DNA from: Augochlora pura
Taxonomy: Eukaryota; Arthropoda; Insecta; Hymenoptera; Halictidae
Assembly: GCF_028453695.1 (NCBI RefSeq)
Contig: NC_135779.1
Coordinates: 6,398,831 to 6,462,830, forward strand
Length of the DNA stretch: 64,000 bases
Direction: 5' to 3'
Below the pieces are notes generated by a model, which was not told the DNA's origin, ran no database searches, and saw only the letters and a program-made list of their open reading frames with translations. A program made the translations under genes and the position numbers. This document shows, in pieces, positions 26,261 to 37,251 of the stretch. Each line of letters begins with the position of its first letter. Within the stretch, counting starts at the first letter, position 1.

Positions 26261-26310
26261 TATAAATAGACCGCGAAGGTCAGGGGAATCAGCAGTTTTC
26301 ATGCAAATGC
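26261..26310 (+). promoter_or_regulatory. Possible core promoter: TATA box with initiator
   Basis: TATAAATA begins at 26261 and an initiator-like AATCAGCAG has its A at 26291, a spacing of 30 bases, as in classical insect core promoters. An octamer ATGCAAAT follows at 26300. No open reading frame of interest follows downstream, so this may be chance or belong to a noncoding transcript or an old mobile element. Confidence 0.25.
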
Positions 26311-26570
26311 GCCATCGATGGAATAATATTGCTCCTTTCGCGGAGAAGCCGATCCCCGGCTCCGGTTACTCGGGTTTCTAGTTGCGGAATCGTCACCGAT
26401 TTAATCCGTTTTCATTCGTAGACACGGATTTAACGAGCGAGTCTATCTCTCTCTCTCTCTTTCTGTTCACACACGCGACTCATCTGCTTACTTCGGACAA
26501 GCGAAACCGCTGGAATTTATATATCGGTAATTGATGCTGTTTACTCGCTGTTTCTATCGTCTCGCGTCAC

Positions 26571-26693
26571 TTTGCTTCGACTTGCCTCGCTTTGCCTCGC
26601 CTTGCCTCGCTTTGTCTCGCTTTGATTCGCCTTGCCTCGTCTCGCATCACTTTGCCTCGCTCTGCCTCGCTTTGCCTCGCTCTGCCTCGCGTC
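26571..26693. repeat. 10-bp period tandem array (CTTGCCTCGC)
   Basis: About twelve 10-base units, mostly TTTGCCTCGC, CTTGCCTCGC and TCTGCCTCGC. The open frames over it (Leu/Ala/Ser/Arg repeats) arise from the array. Confidence 0.9.
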
Positions 26694-26792
26694 ATCCGCG
26701 ATCCCAATCGGCAAAGAGAACGGAGGACGTCGCGAACTACGGAGATCGATGCCCTTTCGTCGGAGACCGCCGTTCCGCGATTACAATGTATG

Positions 26793-26880
26793 TATTAGGG
26801 TGTCCCATAAGTTTCTTCCCTTTTTTTGATGCGAAATTAATAGACGACATTTGTTGTTTAAACTTGATTTCTTATGTTAA
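26793..26880 (+). mobile_element. Mariner-like terminal fragment
   Basis: Begins TATTAGGGTGTCCCATAAG and continues GTTTCTTCCC, T-rich, GATGCGAAATTAATA. The same 88 bases recur at 48367-48453 with a few differences, which shows a dispersed repeat. GGGTGTCCCATAAG-type ends flanked by TA are seen in mariner/Tc1-type elements, so assignment to that superfamily is inferred. An inverted matching end lies at 30082-30099. Confidence 0.55.
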
Positions 26881-27724
26881 TTATGAACCGTCCCCGGTCT
26901 TTACAAGTACTGGCTAATTAAACAATAGGCGGGCGTCGCGGAATCTAGCGCGTCCACGATGCAATTTTCAATCGATGATTTTTTAATCGTAATAAATTAA
27001 TTGTACGAAACACAATTGAGATAAAAATGTCTTCCTTCTTAGAGCAACAAAAATAGTCTCGTCAAACCCTTCTGTCGCTAGTTTTGTAGTCGCTACAATT
27101 TTATAATCGATCTCGTGTACTCATTAATTCTCAGCGATCAGACACCGTCGCCATTCGCAGCAACAATTTGCCAATATCAACCTCCGCCACTTTACGGAAA
27201 CCGAGGAATTCCACTCGCGGAATACGATATCGTTTTGCAAAAAAAGAAAAAGAAAATAATCGCGTTCGCATCGGAAGAAGCTCCGTTTTCCGTCAGCTTT
27301 CTGCGGAATTCGCCACTGTGCAACGTTCTCCGGTTTCGTTCGCGGCTCCGCTTCGCTCCGCCGGCGAACGGTTGTTCAAATCGAGTTATGTAAGGTCTCG
27401 AAGGGTAATTCGACGTGGAGCCGTTAACGCGGACCCCTTGGAATATCGCACGCGAAATTGCGAGCAATCTTGCCGCGGATTCTGAGGCGAACAAGACTCG
27501 CGCGAGCTCGCCTCGCCTCTACCATTGCTCGTTACTAACAACCGCGGGCCTAGAACAGTCATTGTAGCAACTGGATAGACTTTGGGAATGCTGACGAAAC
27601 GAAGCATTGTGTTTCTTTTGTGTCAGTGCGCGTGGACCTCCCCCACTTTCAATCTGTTTTGACAGGGGAACGCATTCAGGTGCCAATCAACGATTTTAAT
27701 GAAATTCTGTTGCAGAAATGTTGC

Positions 27725-27960
27725 AATAGTAATAGTAGTAATAATAATAATAAATAGTAGTAGTAGTAGTAGTAGTAGTAGTAATAGTACTATAATAATA
27801 GTACTAGTAATAGCACTAACAATAGTAGAACTAATATTTTAATGTTATTGTCTAATAGTAATTATAATATATATTAATAATAATAAGAATATGCATATAT
27901 TAATATTATAATATTGTATATTAATATTAATATAATAATATTGTAACAGTAGTACTAATA
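27725..27960. repeat. Trinucleotide (TAG/TAA)n array
   Basis: GTAGTAGTAG and ATAATAATA runs alternate over about 235 bases. Confidence 0.85.
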
Positions 27961-28236
27961 TTGGAACATGATTTGACAAATAAAGTTAATTATATTTCCA
28001 GCGAATTCTTATTTTGACGATAATTCTTAGACGATTTTTATTTTGCACAAAAATCGGCTCTGTCTAATTGTCACGGGAACGCTGGCGACGCGATGCATCG
28101 TCAGAGTCTAAAGATTGATTCATTAGTGCACGCTCCTGGCAAGCACGTGTGGCTCGAGTTTCTTGGCTCCCGTCGCTAAGTACAATTATGTAATAAATTG
28201 TCTATAAATACGTTCGATCATAAAATGGCAGTCGAT

Positions 28237-28345
28237 GCTTTGTAAGATCGCTTTGCAAGACCATTCTACAAGTTCGATTTGCAAGACTGATTTGCGAGAC
28301 CGTTTTGCAATATAACTTTGCGAGACCGTTTTACAAGACTATAGC
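28237..28345. repeat. Degenerate array of TTTGCAAGACC-like units
   Basis: About six imperfect units of 16 to 18 bases with the word TTTGCGAGACCG. It ends directly at the MITE at 28351. Confidence 0.6.
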
Positions 28346-28350
28346 AAGTG

Positions 28351-28671
28351 TTAACCCTTTGCGGTCGGTGTTTCCGTAGCAGGGACCTTTTTAAATCAAC
28401 CTAGAAGTCGACGTCCCCGCAGCGGGGACATTTTAAAATCCTCATAAAAATCGCTGTCCCTCCACCAAAAATCTTCGAAAATCGCAACAATGCCAAAACA
28501 CTATCACCTCCTATACCCTATGACCATTTTCAACAAATGTTTAAATTAACTATTAGCCACTGTACCGACCCATAGCGACCATCTATTGACTTTAAATTCT
28601 CTCGAGACCCTAGATCTGCTTCCAGCTGTTGATACTCTCGAGTCCAAAATCTGTCGACCGCAAAGGGTTAA
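28351..28671. mobile_element. TTAA-type MITE, family A variant (GCGGTCG end)
   Basis: Perfect 17-bp terminal inverted repeat: left TTAACCCTTTGCGGTCG, right CGACCGCAAAGGGTTAA, with TTAA on both sides (321 bp). The interior contains a local near-repeat around GTAGCAGGGACC and CCGCAGCGGGGAC. Its interior does not resemble the other family A copies, so it is probably a separate family sharing the ends. Confidence 0.8.
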
Positions 28672-28894
28672 CCGGTCCCAAAAACCAAAGCCGCGTCTTC
28701 TCTACCGAGGTCCTATTTACTTGTCGGCACCGGCGCGATGCGATTCCAGGCGCGCAGTTCAATAGTTTTCCGATCCGCGGGGACGTCATCGGCCGGTGCA
28801 GCGGCGGCGCAATCAACAGGTGGTTGCACCAACCACTGGGATGCAGTGATCGGCGCGAGAGTGCGTGTGCGTGGCGCGCGCGAGAGAGAAACAG

Positions 28895-29275
28895 AACGAG
28901 GAGACGAAAGTGAGACAGAGAGAGAGAGAGAGAGAGAAATAGATGAATAGAGACAGATAGAGCAAGACAGGTAGAGAAATAGAGAAAGATAGATAGAGAT
29001 AGATAGAGAGGAAGAGAGAGAGAGAGAGAGGGAGAGAGATAAGTAGATAGAAGGAAAAAGACAGAGATAGGTAGATAGAGAGAAAAAGACAGAGATAGGT
29101 AGATAGAGAGAAAGAGAGATAGATATAGAGAGAGAGAGAGAGAGAGCGAGACAGCTAGAGAGAGATAGAAAAAGAAAGAGAGAAATAGAGATAGAGAGAA
29201 AAAGAGAAAGAGAAATAGAGCTAGAGAAAAAAAGAGAAAGAGAAATACAGAGAAAAAGAGAAAGAAAGAGAATCG
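28895..29275. repeat. Polypurine tract with GATAGATAGAGA units
   Basis: About 380 bases of purine-dominated plus strand with (GA)n cores and repeated AGATAGGTAGATAGAGAG segments. A 289-residue Ser/Leu/Phe frame on the minus strand (28610-29479) is produced by it and is rejected as a gene. Confidence 0.9.
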
Positions 29276-29680
29276 CGAGCTCGGAGAGGAGAGCAGCGAC
29301 GCCGAGCACTTATCGAAAGTTCCCACCGGTGCCTCGTGCGCGCTCGTTACCGGAGAGCTTCGCATAGGTGGGCAACTCTCCGGCGTCCACCTACAGGCAT
29401 GTGTACCTAAATGGGCACCGGTGGCCGCGGCCTGTACATACAGGGTGGTCCACGCGTTCCGGCCAGCGCGCGTGTCCACCGCTTCGAATCTCCGCGAACC
29501 CGAGTGGTTCGCCCGTGATTTGCATTTTCCCCGTTAGGCATCCGTTACTTTGTACGGTGTGACCCGTTCGACGGCCATTCCACCTCTGCGATTCCGCGGC
29601 GGATCGTGCGAAATCCGCCTGGATACCGATCACTCTCGGGCCTCTTTTACGAGCACGTTGCCAAAGAAACCACGCGTTGC

Positions 29681-30030
29681 TATACTCCGCTATATATTCT
29701 TTCAGTTTCCTGTATACTTCGCTGTATATTCCCTCTATTTGCTATCTGCTCCGCTATATATTCCCTCTATTTGCTATCTGCTCCGCTATATATTCCCTCT
29801 ATTTGCTATATGCTCCGCTATATATTCCCTCTATTTGCTATATGCTCCGCTATATATTCCCTCTATTTGCTATATACTTCGCTATATATTCCTTCCGTTA
29901 GTTATATACTTCGCTATATATTCCCTCCGTTGCTATATACTCCGCTATATATTCCCTCCCTTTCTATACTCCGCTATATATTCCCTCCATTGCTATATAT
30001 CCCCTCCCATGCTATACTTCACTATATATG
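29681..30030. repeat. 32-bp minisatellite, about 11 copies
   Basis: The consensus is GCTCCGCTATATATTCCCTC followed by TATTTGCTATCT. The first eight or so copies are exactly or nearly 32 bp and later copies shorten to 29-31 bp. Because 32 is not a multiple of three, the frame cycles, which gives long LYIPSICYLLRYIFPLFAIC-like open frames in all plus frames. These are artefacts. The array ends just before a mariner-like end. Confidence 0.92.
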
Positions 30031-30039
30031 GCCTTCTTC

Positions 30040-30099
30040 TACCTTCTTCCATCTCTCAGGAAGCCTCCTTACTCGCGCACACTATGGGACACCCTAATA
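30040..30099 (-). mobile_element. Mariner-like terminal fragment (right end)
   Basis: CTTCTTCCATCTCTCAGGAAG is followed by CTATGGGACACCCTAATA, the inverse of the TATTAGGGTGTCCCATA end seen at 26793 and 48367. The word TTCTTCCATCTCTCAGGAAG also occurs in the internally deleted copy at 48367-48492. Confidence 0.55.
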
Positions 30100-30518
30100 T
30101 ATCCTTACGCAGTTATAATTTTATTATCACTTACTGACTTAATTAAAAAATTCGAAAAACATCGTAAGTCAAGGAATGAAACTATAATTAGATCAAAATT
30201 ATATTTCTCTGAGTGTAGCCTACAAGTGCGTGTCGTCGTCAGGCACTGTAAGGGTTGACCAGTCAAGGGTCGAAGTCCACGGCGTTACGAAATCGCCTCT
30301 TTAATTATCCGCGGCAGATCTCTTCTAACTCCGTAGAAAATCGTCGATTAAAGGCGAGAGAGCGTGCCGTCCGTAAGCAGAAAATAATCGGACGGAAGCG
30401 GGAACACCGACGGCAGAGCGCAGCAGACATCCGGTCGCGCGCGCGCGGTCCGCCGAGAAAAAGCGCTCGCCTCGACGAAATTCAACGACGCGTGCCCGCT
30501 AAAGGCGAGAGAGACGGT

Positions 30519-30543
30519 CTCTCTCTCTCTCTCTCTCTCTCTC
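30519..30543. repeat. (CT)n microsatellite
   Basis: About 12 CT units. A second CT-rich stretch lies at 30915-31030. Confidence 0.9.
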
Positions 30544-31586
30544 GGCGACCGCTAACGAGTGAAACTAGGTGAAAGTAAGAAGCGACCCTCTCCTTCTGCG
30601 GGGCCGGGAGACTCGTCCCTCGCGGGGGCCGGAGAAGGGCACCCCGCGCCGATTTACGTTTTCGATCGCGCGCCGAGAGGCCTCTCCGGCTGTGGCTTTT
30701 ATCCCTTCTCGGCGCTGCACGGCGAAACGATTCGCGTTCTCGCGTGTCCGTTTCATTCTCTTACGACCTCCAATTAACATAAATTAGTCTGGAGGCCTTT
30801 TTACGTCCGCGTACCACTTTCTCATATTCGAACCGCCGCGCCGGGGAATCGAGAGTCCTCGAGAGACCGTGCGACCTTACGACTTCCATCGAGGAAACGT
30901 TCTCTTTTTTCCCTCGTCCCTCTCTCTCTCTCTCTCTCTTTATGTCTCTCATTCTCTCTTTCTTAGTTTCTCCCTCTATGTCTCTCTCTCTCTTCGTTTC
31001 TCTCTGTCCCACTCTTTTTCTGCTTCATTTTCTTTCCTCCGCCTTCTGCCCGTTAATTCCTTTCGGAGCGGAGCGATCGGGAACCGGCCGCGCTAACAAG
31101 GGAAGTCGGCCGAAGTCGGCGATTTGCGTGCCGTTTTGGGGTGATATAGTGCTCGGAAAGATACCCGGCGCGCCCCTTTTTTTCCCCTCGACCACTCTAG
31201 TCGGCAGGGGATGGTCCTAGACGTCGAAGTTCCTGTCATAGAGATTTCTATTAATATCTTATTAAATATAAATATTATTCCGTTCTTTTAAGCCGGAATA
31301 AAATTCTGTCCTCTTGTCATCGGTGTTTAACTGTTTAAGTAAATCTAGTCGAACGGATGTTTCATCTGCTAGCAGGAACGCGTTTATCCGCGGCCAGCGA
31401 AACTTTCCAACGAGCGATGAACGACCGGCGCGGAACTCGGCTTTTCCGCGAGGAACCGTTAACGCCGTGTGGACACTTTCACGAAAACCCTGCGCTCGAG
31501 TCACGCGAGATATCCAACAATATCCTCATCCCAACATGTGCGCGGCTCAGAAGGAGTAACTTTCGACCGATCGGCCGCGATTCGAT

Positions 31587-32023
31587 TTAACCCTTTGCAC
31601 TCGAGTGGCGCCTCTGAAGCGCCAATGAAAATTGTTATATAATTAACAAAATAATATTGACATTATTAAACCTTTGTAGTCGGAGCCATTTTAACTGGAA
31701 ATATAAAATATTATTCGAGACTTGTGGCGTTAACATTTGATATAATCTGGTGCATTTTATAGGTTATGAATTCTGCGACTCGCGCAACAGTTGACAATTT
31801 TTTTTAATATAAGTAAAATTGATAAACATTATTTAGAAACGTGCCACTCGATCGCAAAGGGTTAAGACCGTTTTGTTAAAAGAGTAACAGTTCCACGAGT
31901 CACAAGACTTAATTTCACACGCGTAAATTATACCAAGTATAATATATATTATCCTATACCACATCTGGTCGAAACAGGAATTTTTGATCTACGCTTAAAA
32001 TGGGATCGAGTGCAAAGGGTTAA
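31587..32023. mobile_element. Family A MITE interrupted by a second family A MITE
   Basis: The outer left end is TTAACCCTTTGCACTCGAG and the outer right end GATCGAGTGCAAAGGGTTAA, with TTAA on both sides. It is split by the element at 31666-31865. The halves (31587-31665 and 31866-32023) resemble the uninterrupted copy at 39827-40073 in order: CACTCGAGTGGCGCCTCTGA near the left and ATCGAGTGCAAAGG at the right. Confidence 0.75.
31666..31865 (-). mobile_element. Inner family A MITE, nested
   Basis: The left end is TTAAACCTTTGTAGTCGGAG and the right end CCACTCGATCGCAAAGGGTTAA (200 bp, TTAA on both sides). The reverse complement aligns with 20917-21121. It lies inside another family A element, so it is the younger insertion. 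Confidence 0.75.
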
Positions 32024-32821
32024 TTGCTCTATCGCTTTCGGATCGGTCTCTTTTTTTTCCTCGAGGAACGCCGGCCTGGACACAAGCGTGGTCCCCGCGA
32101 TCGGGTTAAAAATAGTCGGACTCTACACGTTGTATACTCGTTTCTCGACCGGCCCACTTCCCGATAATTTCTTCCATAAATAACCTTCGATCCCAAAGTT
32201 TCCGTCTGACCCTGGCGCTAAAAATATCGCCGCGATAACGTCATTGTACGCTCTCAGGTGACGTCACGGAGCACTCGAGCCGCTTTTTCGAGAGATCGTT
32301 CGCGATCGATGGTAATCGGCGTTTTCACGAGCCTTTATCGCGCAGGAAATCTCGGCAAAATCGGTTCCCAGAGAATTTGATAAACGACTTTATGAAAATC
32401 GCAGAGTTGCAATGGCGGACAGTGATTCAACTTTCTAGGCGATTTTCAAATGCTTGAGATAGCAGATCACTTACTTTACTTTATTCTTCCTTTACGATTA
32501 CATTACAATAAAGCATAAAAAGACCTTAATTTAAAAATTTTGTCCACTGCCATAATCATCACGACGTACCATTTAGAGAAGCTGAATGGACGACGGTAAC
32601 TATGAATCACGGCGCGCGATACGCGAGGTGGCAACACGTTCTCCCGACAGGCTCGAAACGGTGGTTCAGCGCGACGGGCCAGACGAATTCTACAAAAGGG
32701 ACCAGTCCATGGATGTTATCGCGGCCGTTTGTCATAGGCCGTGCGGTATCCTAATTGGAAGCAGCGGGCTAATCTTAGCTCGGACGGTGCCCAGAATAGC
32801 TCGGGCCCCAAGGTGATTTAA

Positions 32822-32823
32822 GC

Positions 32824-32853
<30 letters not shown>
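32822..32853. repeat. (GAC)n microsatellite
   Basis: Ten GAC trinucleotides. A similar run occurs at 11487-11512. Confidence 0.9.
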
Positions 32854-32854
<1 letters not shown>

Positions 32855-33407
32855 CCGTCTCTCCGCGGTCGTCGCTTTAATAGAGACAGTTCGAATTAGG
32901 AATGCGTGTTCGAACGCGGATCCGGAGCCGAATAAGCGGCGTCGTCCACTTTGTTCGAGCGGAACCGGTTCGATTCGGTTCGCGCCGCAGCGAACACGTT
33001 TCTAGATCCTGCTTAGACGAGTGCGTCACGAAGAGAGCTTCGGACCTAGGATAATCTACGGCTTCGGAGATACGCCGAGCCCGCGATAATTCACGGTCGC
33101 AGCCGAGATAGCGGGAGCCTAACCTAGGGCTAGAGAACGCCGCGACCTTAACTGACTCCGTTCAACCACGGTTTTTCAAATTTAGGGATGAGATTACTGC
33201 GATACGGCTGACATGGAAATTTTTGTGGAAATGTACGCTTAGCGGAGAAGATTTATATTTCAAAAATTCTCAATTTTTTTATTAGAAAATTGTGAAAATT
33301 ATACGGAGTCTTTGACGGAAGACGATTGAACAAAGTGCTGAATTCAAGCCCAAATTATAATAAAAGCAAGAAGCTGTTTAAATAAAGTTTAAATAATCTT
33401 TAGCCTC

Positions 33408-33478
33408 CATTTTCAGTCTCTTTTAGTCTCTATTTTCAGTTTCTTTTAACCTCTATTTTCAGTCCCTTTTACTTCCCT
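33408..33478. repeat. Short array of CTCTATTTTCAGTCTCTTTTA units
   Basis: Three imperfect copies of about 24 bases. Confidence 0.7.
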
Positions 33479-34494
33479 TATGATCACCGCTCAATATAAA
33501 TAATCATAATCAATAAACACAGCCCCCGTTCTAACAAATTACTAAAATCAAAAATCCTCTAATAACTATAACAAAAAAAAAGAATACTGCCACAATTTTG
33601 TAAGCTTCGAAGCCACCCGCAAAGCAATAAATCTAAAAATTCAGCACCCAAGCAGGTGGTTTCGCTCGAAATCGCGGTCTTTTCGAAATTGAATTAGAAC
33701 CGTGGATCGACGGGTCCCCGGGCCCTACGCCCGGTAGACAAAGAGAGCGCGCGGAGGGTCCGCTCGGGAAGACGATATGCTAATCTCTCGAAGCCCCGAA
33801 GCGCGGCGGTGGTGAATCGCGTGTTCCTGACGTCGCGCCGCGTTCGAAAGTTCCGAGATACACATATATATACATGCAGACGGGGGTCGAACCACCGAAC
33901 ACACAACCCCAGCCCCGTAATTATATTGTCACGCCGCGGGTGTTCAATTTGTCGGCACACATCCGCCTCCCCCGCGTGTGTTCGTCAACCAGCTCCACCT
34001 CGGCCGAGGGCCCACCTCCTCCTCCACCTTCGACAACCTCAACGGAACCGGCCTTCGTCACCCTACAACCCCGCTGCGGTTCTCACGCGGTACCCGAAGC
34101 CCTGCAGCGACCGGCCAGAGAGAGAGAACAACACGCCGCGCGAAACAGGTTCGCGATTTTCAGCGACCGACGGAACCGCGAGAGGTCGATACGACTATGT
34201 ATAAACTCGATAGGGTTCTTCGTCGTTTTAGTGCCACGTGGCTTTGTTGTTTTAACTTTCAGAAGCGGCAAGCAGCGATTTTTCGATTGTTTTAGTTTCT
34301 CTAGAAAAGTGCTAAGTGGCGGGAGAGCGCTCGTTTTATTTTTCGATTAAAAATGCGAAATTGAAAATTAAAGATGGCGATGAAGTGATTGGTTATGTTA
34401 ACTGTCTTTCGAGATCCTGAATAATATGTTGTAATAATTCATGACGCGTAATAGTTCATATGGGTGGTTTTAATTTTTATTTCAATTTCCATTG

Positions 34495-34690
34495 CGATGA
34501 CTGTGATAATTGTGTTAATAATATAATCGTGTATTAATCACACAAATAATATAATTCCATTAATCATAAAAATAATATGATCCTATTAATAATAAAAATA
34601 ATACAATTCTATAGATCACAGAAATAATACAATTTGAATAATAATACAAAAATACAATTCTATCACTCATATAAATACTACAACTGCAAC
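34495..34690. repeat. Degenerate AT-rich array (AATAATACAATTCTAT-like)
   Basis: Imperfect units of about 28 to 30 bases with the word AAAAATAATA(C/T). Noncoding. Confidence 0.65.
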
Positions 34691-35073
34691 AATTCCAATC
34701 TAATTAGTTCCTCTCATCCTAACATGATTAATTTTCTTTCGCGATTAAATCCAACAAGAATGAACATCTCCGACGATCACTCTTCGCCGTGAAAGGGTTA
34801 AAGGACGTACCGAGGATGAACGATCTGTTCAATATTTGGAATTTATCTATTTAATATTTATCTCTCAGTAAAAGTAAACTATCATCCAGTAAAAACAAGC
34901 TATAACTTAGTAAAAGCCTAACCGCGAAAGCCTAACTGTATAACCCTAACCGCGAAAGCCTAAAAGACGGAGGACGCGGTGTAACCCGACAAGCGGATCC
35001 GCAATCCAGTTTCGCGCGCGTCGATTCGCAGCGCAAGCGTTCTCCACTCTCGAGTAACGTTCAAAGTACTTAC

Positions 35074-35271
35074 ATAACTAATCATGGGTATGTTGCGGGA
35101 CTGCGCGACTATGGCTTCGACGTAGCACGAGCCTTCTGGTCCAAAGAAGGCAGCAACCCCGTCGCAGATCATATCGATCATTGCCTTGGTAGCCTCCACG
35201 GTCTCTCCCCTCGTGTCGTTCCATCGCATCACCAGCCTTACGTTCGGTAGTATGTTCGGATCGCTGTTTAT
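35074..35271 (-). CDS. Gyc76C: Receptor guanylyl cyclase, coding exon B (ligand-binding domain)
   Basis: A 198-nt exon of exactly 66 codons (protein residues 129-194), phase 0 at both ends. It reads INSDPNILPNVRLVMRWNDT, continues with an alternating helix/strand region ATKAMIDMICDGVAAFFGPEG and ends SRNIPMISY. ILPN, RWNDT, FFGPEG and the serine-rich IPMISY end are typical of the first lobe of the ANF-receptor domain. The cysteine in GPEGSC and the one at the start of exon C are positioned as a likely disulfide pair. The sequon N-D-T is present. The acceptor is TGTTGCAG (35279-35272) and the donor GTAAGT (35073-35068). It joins MALDE of exon A to INSDPN and MISY to KCSDY, both as expected in Gyc76C-type receptors. 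No frameshift or stop. Confidence 0.94.
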
Positions 35272-35462
35272 CTGCAACAGAAAATCGTCGACAAGATTAG
35301 TACAAACTATTTCTTATTTTTAATAATTGGACCACAGACGATTTTTATTTCTTTTATTGTCTTTTTTGTACTTTTGATTTATAGACTTCGATAAGAGAAG
35401 AATTTATCTTTATTTTTAGCAGATTATTTTATCACGAGTTTGAGTCGTTATTGTAGTAAAAG

Positions 35463-35572
35463 AGGTTAAGCGCAATTTTTGAGGTAGGAGTCGTAATTTT
35501 TGAGCCAGGTTTTGCAATTTTTTAGCCAAGTTTTGAAATTTTTGAGTCATGCTTCGCAGTTTCCACATTGCA
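35463..35572. repeat. Short array of AATTTTTGAGCCAAGTTTTG units
   Basis: Four imperfect copies of about 25 bases on AATTTTTGAG. Confidence 0.65.
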
Positions 35573-36716
35573 AAAATTAAATTTGCGCTCTTTAACATAA
35601 AATAATTGAATAAATTACCTAGCTATAAAAAGCAAGGTCCATTCTATATTTTCTTATACTTCTAAACACCTAACTTCTTTAAAAATTAACTAGCTCAGAA
35701 TCAAAAAGAATTAAACAGTTACTCGTTTCCAGATCGAAGGAGTACAGCTTCGATCAACAGGATAAAAATTTCAATGAACAAAGGTCGACGAAATGTACCT
35801 AAAAAAAAAAAAACGGATTTATCTATCCCGAAATGTCAAAGAATATTTATAGAAAGCGGCGGGAATGTTCTTGCAAAAAGGTAGCCGCCGATTATCCTTA
35901 GTTCAGCGATTTAATTAAGTCTCCCCGATCGGCAACAAAAAAAGGCTCTCGGAACTTTCCATCGTCGAATCGAAGTCTGCGTTACTGCGGGGAGGCCGAA
36001 TTCGCCGGCGATTCTCTCTCGACGGTTGCCCAACGCGTTACGCGAGTCGCGTCTTTCGTCATCCTTGATTAGAAGGACAGGACACTGCGCGTCCTCGCGC
36101 GCTTGGTCGCAGGACTTCACGCGCGCTTGTCTTCTCCCTGCGATTATTTCTCGGCTCGCCCCCGGTTCAATGGTTAAACTAATTGCGTTAACGTGACTGC
36201 AAATTATGAATATTCAACGGCTCTCCTAACGATGACGGACGCTTTTAAACGCGCCCCCCGGGAACCGCGCGCGCGCGCTCATAGGTGACGAAGGTTGGGG
36301 CGTCACGGCGTCGTCAGTGATAGCGACGAATTGTCATATGTGCGGACTGTATTAAACGGAGGATCGGAATTTATTGGCGAGAAAACTGATACATTCAAGC
36401 CTCGTACTATTCACACCTTTTCTCCAGAGGTTCTCGAATTCTATTCCAACTCTGACGATCTAAAAGATATTGTCAATGAAGGGATCGTCGGCGTACGTTT
36501 TCGCGGTGGCACGATAAATTCGCGTTTGGTTCGCGGTGACTTTTAGCGGCATTTATATTCGCCACCTCCGATGCGCACGCGATCCACACGGCTCGCCGAG
36601 AGGAACGCCGCGATTAAAGTTCAATTCATAATGTTAACCCGTCCTGGCTTCTCTCGCCCGGCTACACACGAGAGGACCGTTTCTACGACTCTCTCACCCG
36701 TTTATATACGACTCGC

Positions 36717-36732
36717 GCGCGCGCGCGCGCGC
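36717..36732. repeat. (CG)n tract
   Basis: Eight CG units. Similar (CG)n runs occur near 14088, 19457, 39599 and 45641. Confidence 0.85.
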
Positions 36733-37251
36733 GAGGACACCGCCGCGCTCGGTTATTATGCAAATCCGAATTCCAAGGAACAATGCTCTCAACCCTTCGT
36801 CTCCCCCACCCCTCCTCCCCTCTTTATCGGTGTGCCCTAGAGAGTAGCGCAACTTCGACAATTTACTTGCCCGGCAATTCGGAAAGTGTAACCGTCGACG
36901 AAACTGCGACGAATTGTTACAGTGAAGAAGAGGTTGTTGTTCGTGTATGGTATTAGTGTTAACGAAGAGTGTATTGTGTTTGTATTTTAGTAAGAATAAT
37001 TGATAGTTATACTTCGAGTTTGATTTAGTATTTTATGCAGTTAATAGTTTAATAGCCACATCTATAATCTGAGAACGTTTCGCGAAATTAAAGTGCTTTG
37101 TCGAATGAAAACTATGAAGCAAAGTTACATGTTTTATCTTCTTTTAATGTTCATAATTCTTGCGAAGCTAGATATAAAGTTAAGACATTGTAATGTATTA
37201 GTTTAAAAATTATTTTGCACGATTAGAGTGCGCATAATAATCGATCTATTT

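Larger units (their letters stand above)
1417..35073 (-). other. 33.7 kb intron between coding exons B and C
   Basis: The donor is GTAAGT at 35073-35068 and the acceptor TTCCAG at 1422-1417. The intron holds no further exon that I could recognise on either strand. It alternates GC-rich CpG-dense stretches with AT-rich stretches. It carries TTAA-type MITEs, polypurine tracts, (GA)n microsatellites and several degenerate tandem arrays, listed separately. Stretches in which I see nothing beyond short simple repeats: 1421-2200, 3670-6060, 7140-8450, 8800-12430, 16800-20910, 23000-24240, 25590-26550 and 32030-34480. An unseen small exon or a regulatory element cannot be excluded. Confidence 0.85.

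Noticed and set aside
28610..29479. 289-residue Ser/Leu/Phe minus-strand open frame resembling a membrane protein
   Set aside because: Translation of a polypurine tract on the opposite strand always gives such hydrophobic Leu/Ser/Phe repeats; the flanking parts are unrelated.
29550..30137. 195-residue open frame with repeated LYIPSICYLL peptides
   Set aside because: Product of the 32-bp minisatellite, which is open in all three plus frames.
32940..33005. GGTTCGATTC resembling a tRNA B box
   Set aside because: No A box, no acceptor stem and no cloverleaf can be drawn around it.
34770..34805. GAAAGGGTTAAAGG as another MITE end
   Set aside because: Only the GAAAGGGTTAA core matches, with no inverted partner within 400 bases.
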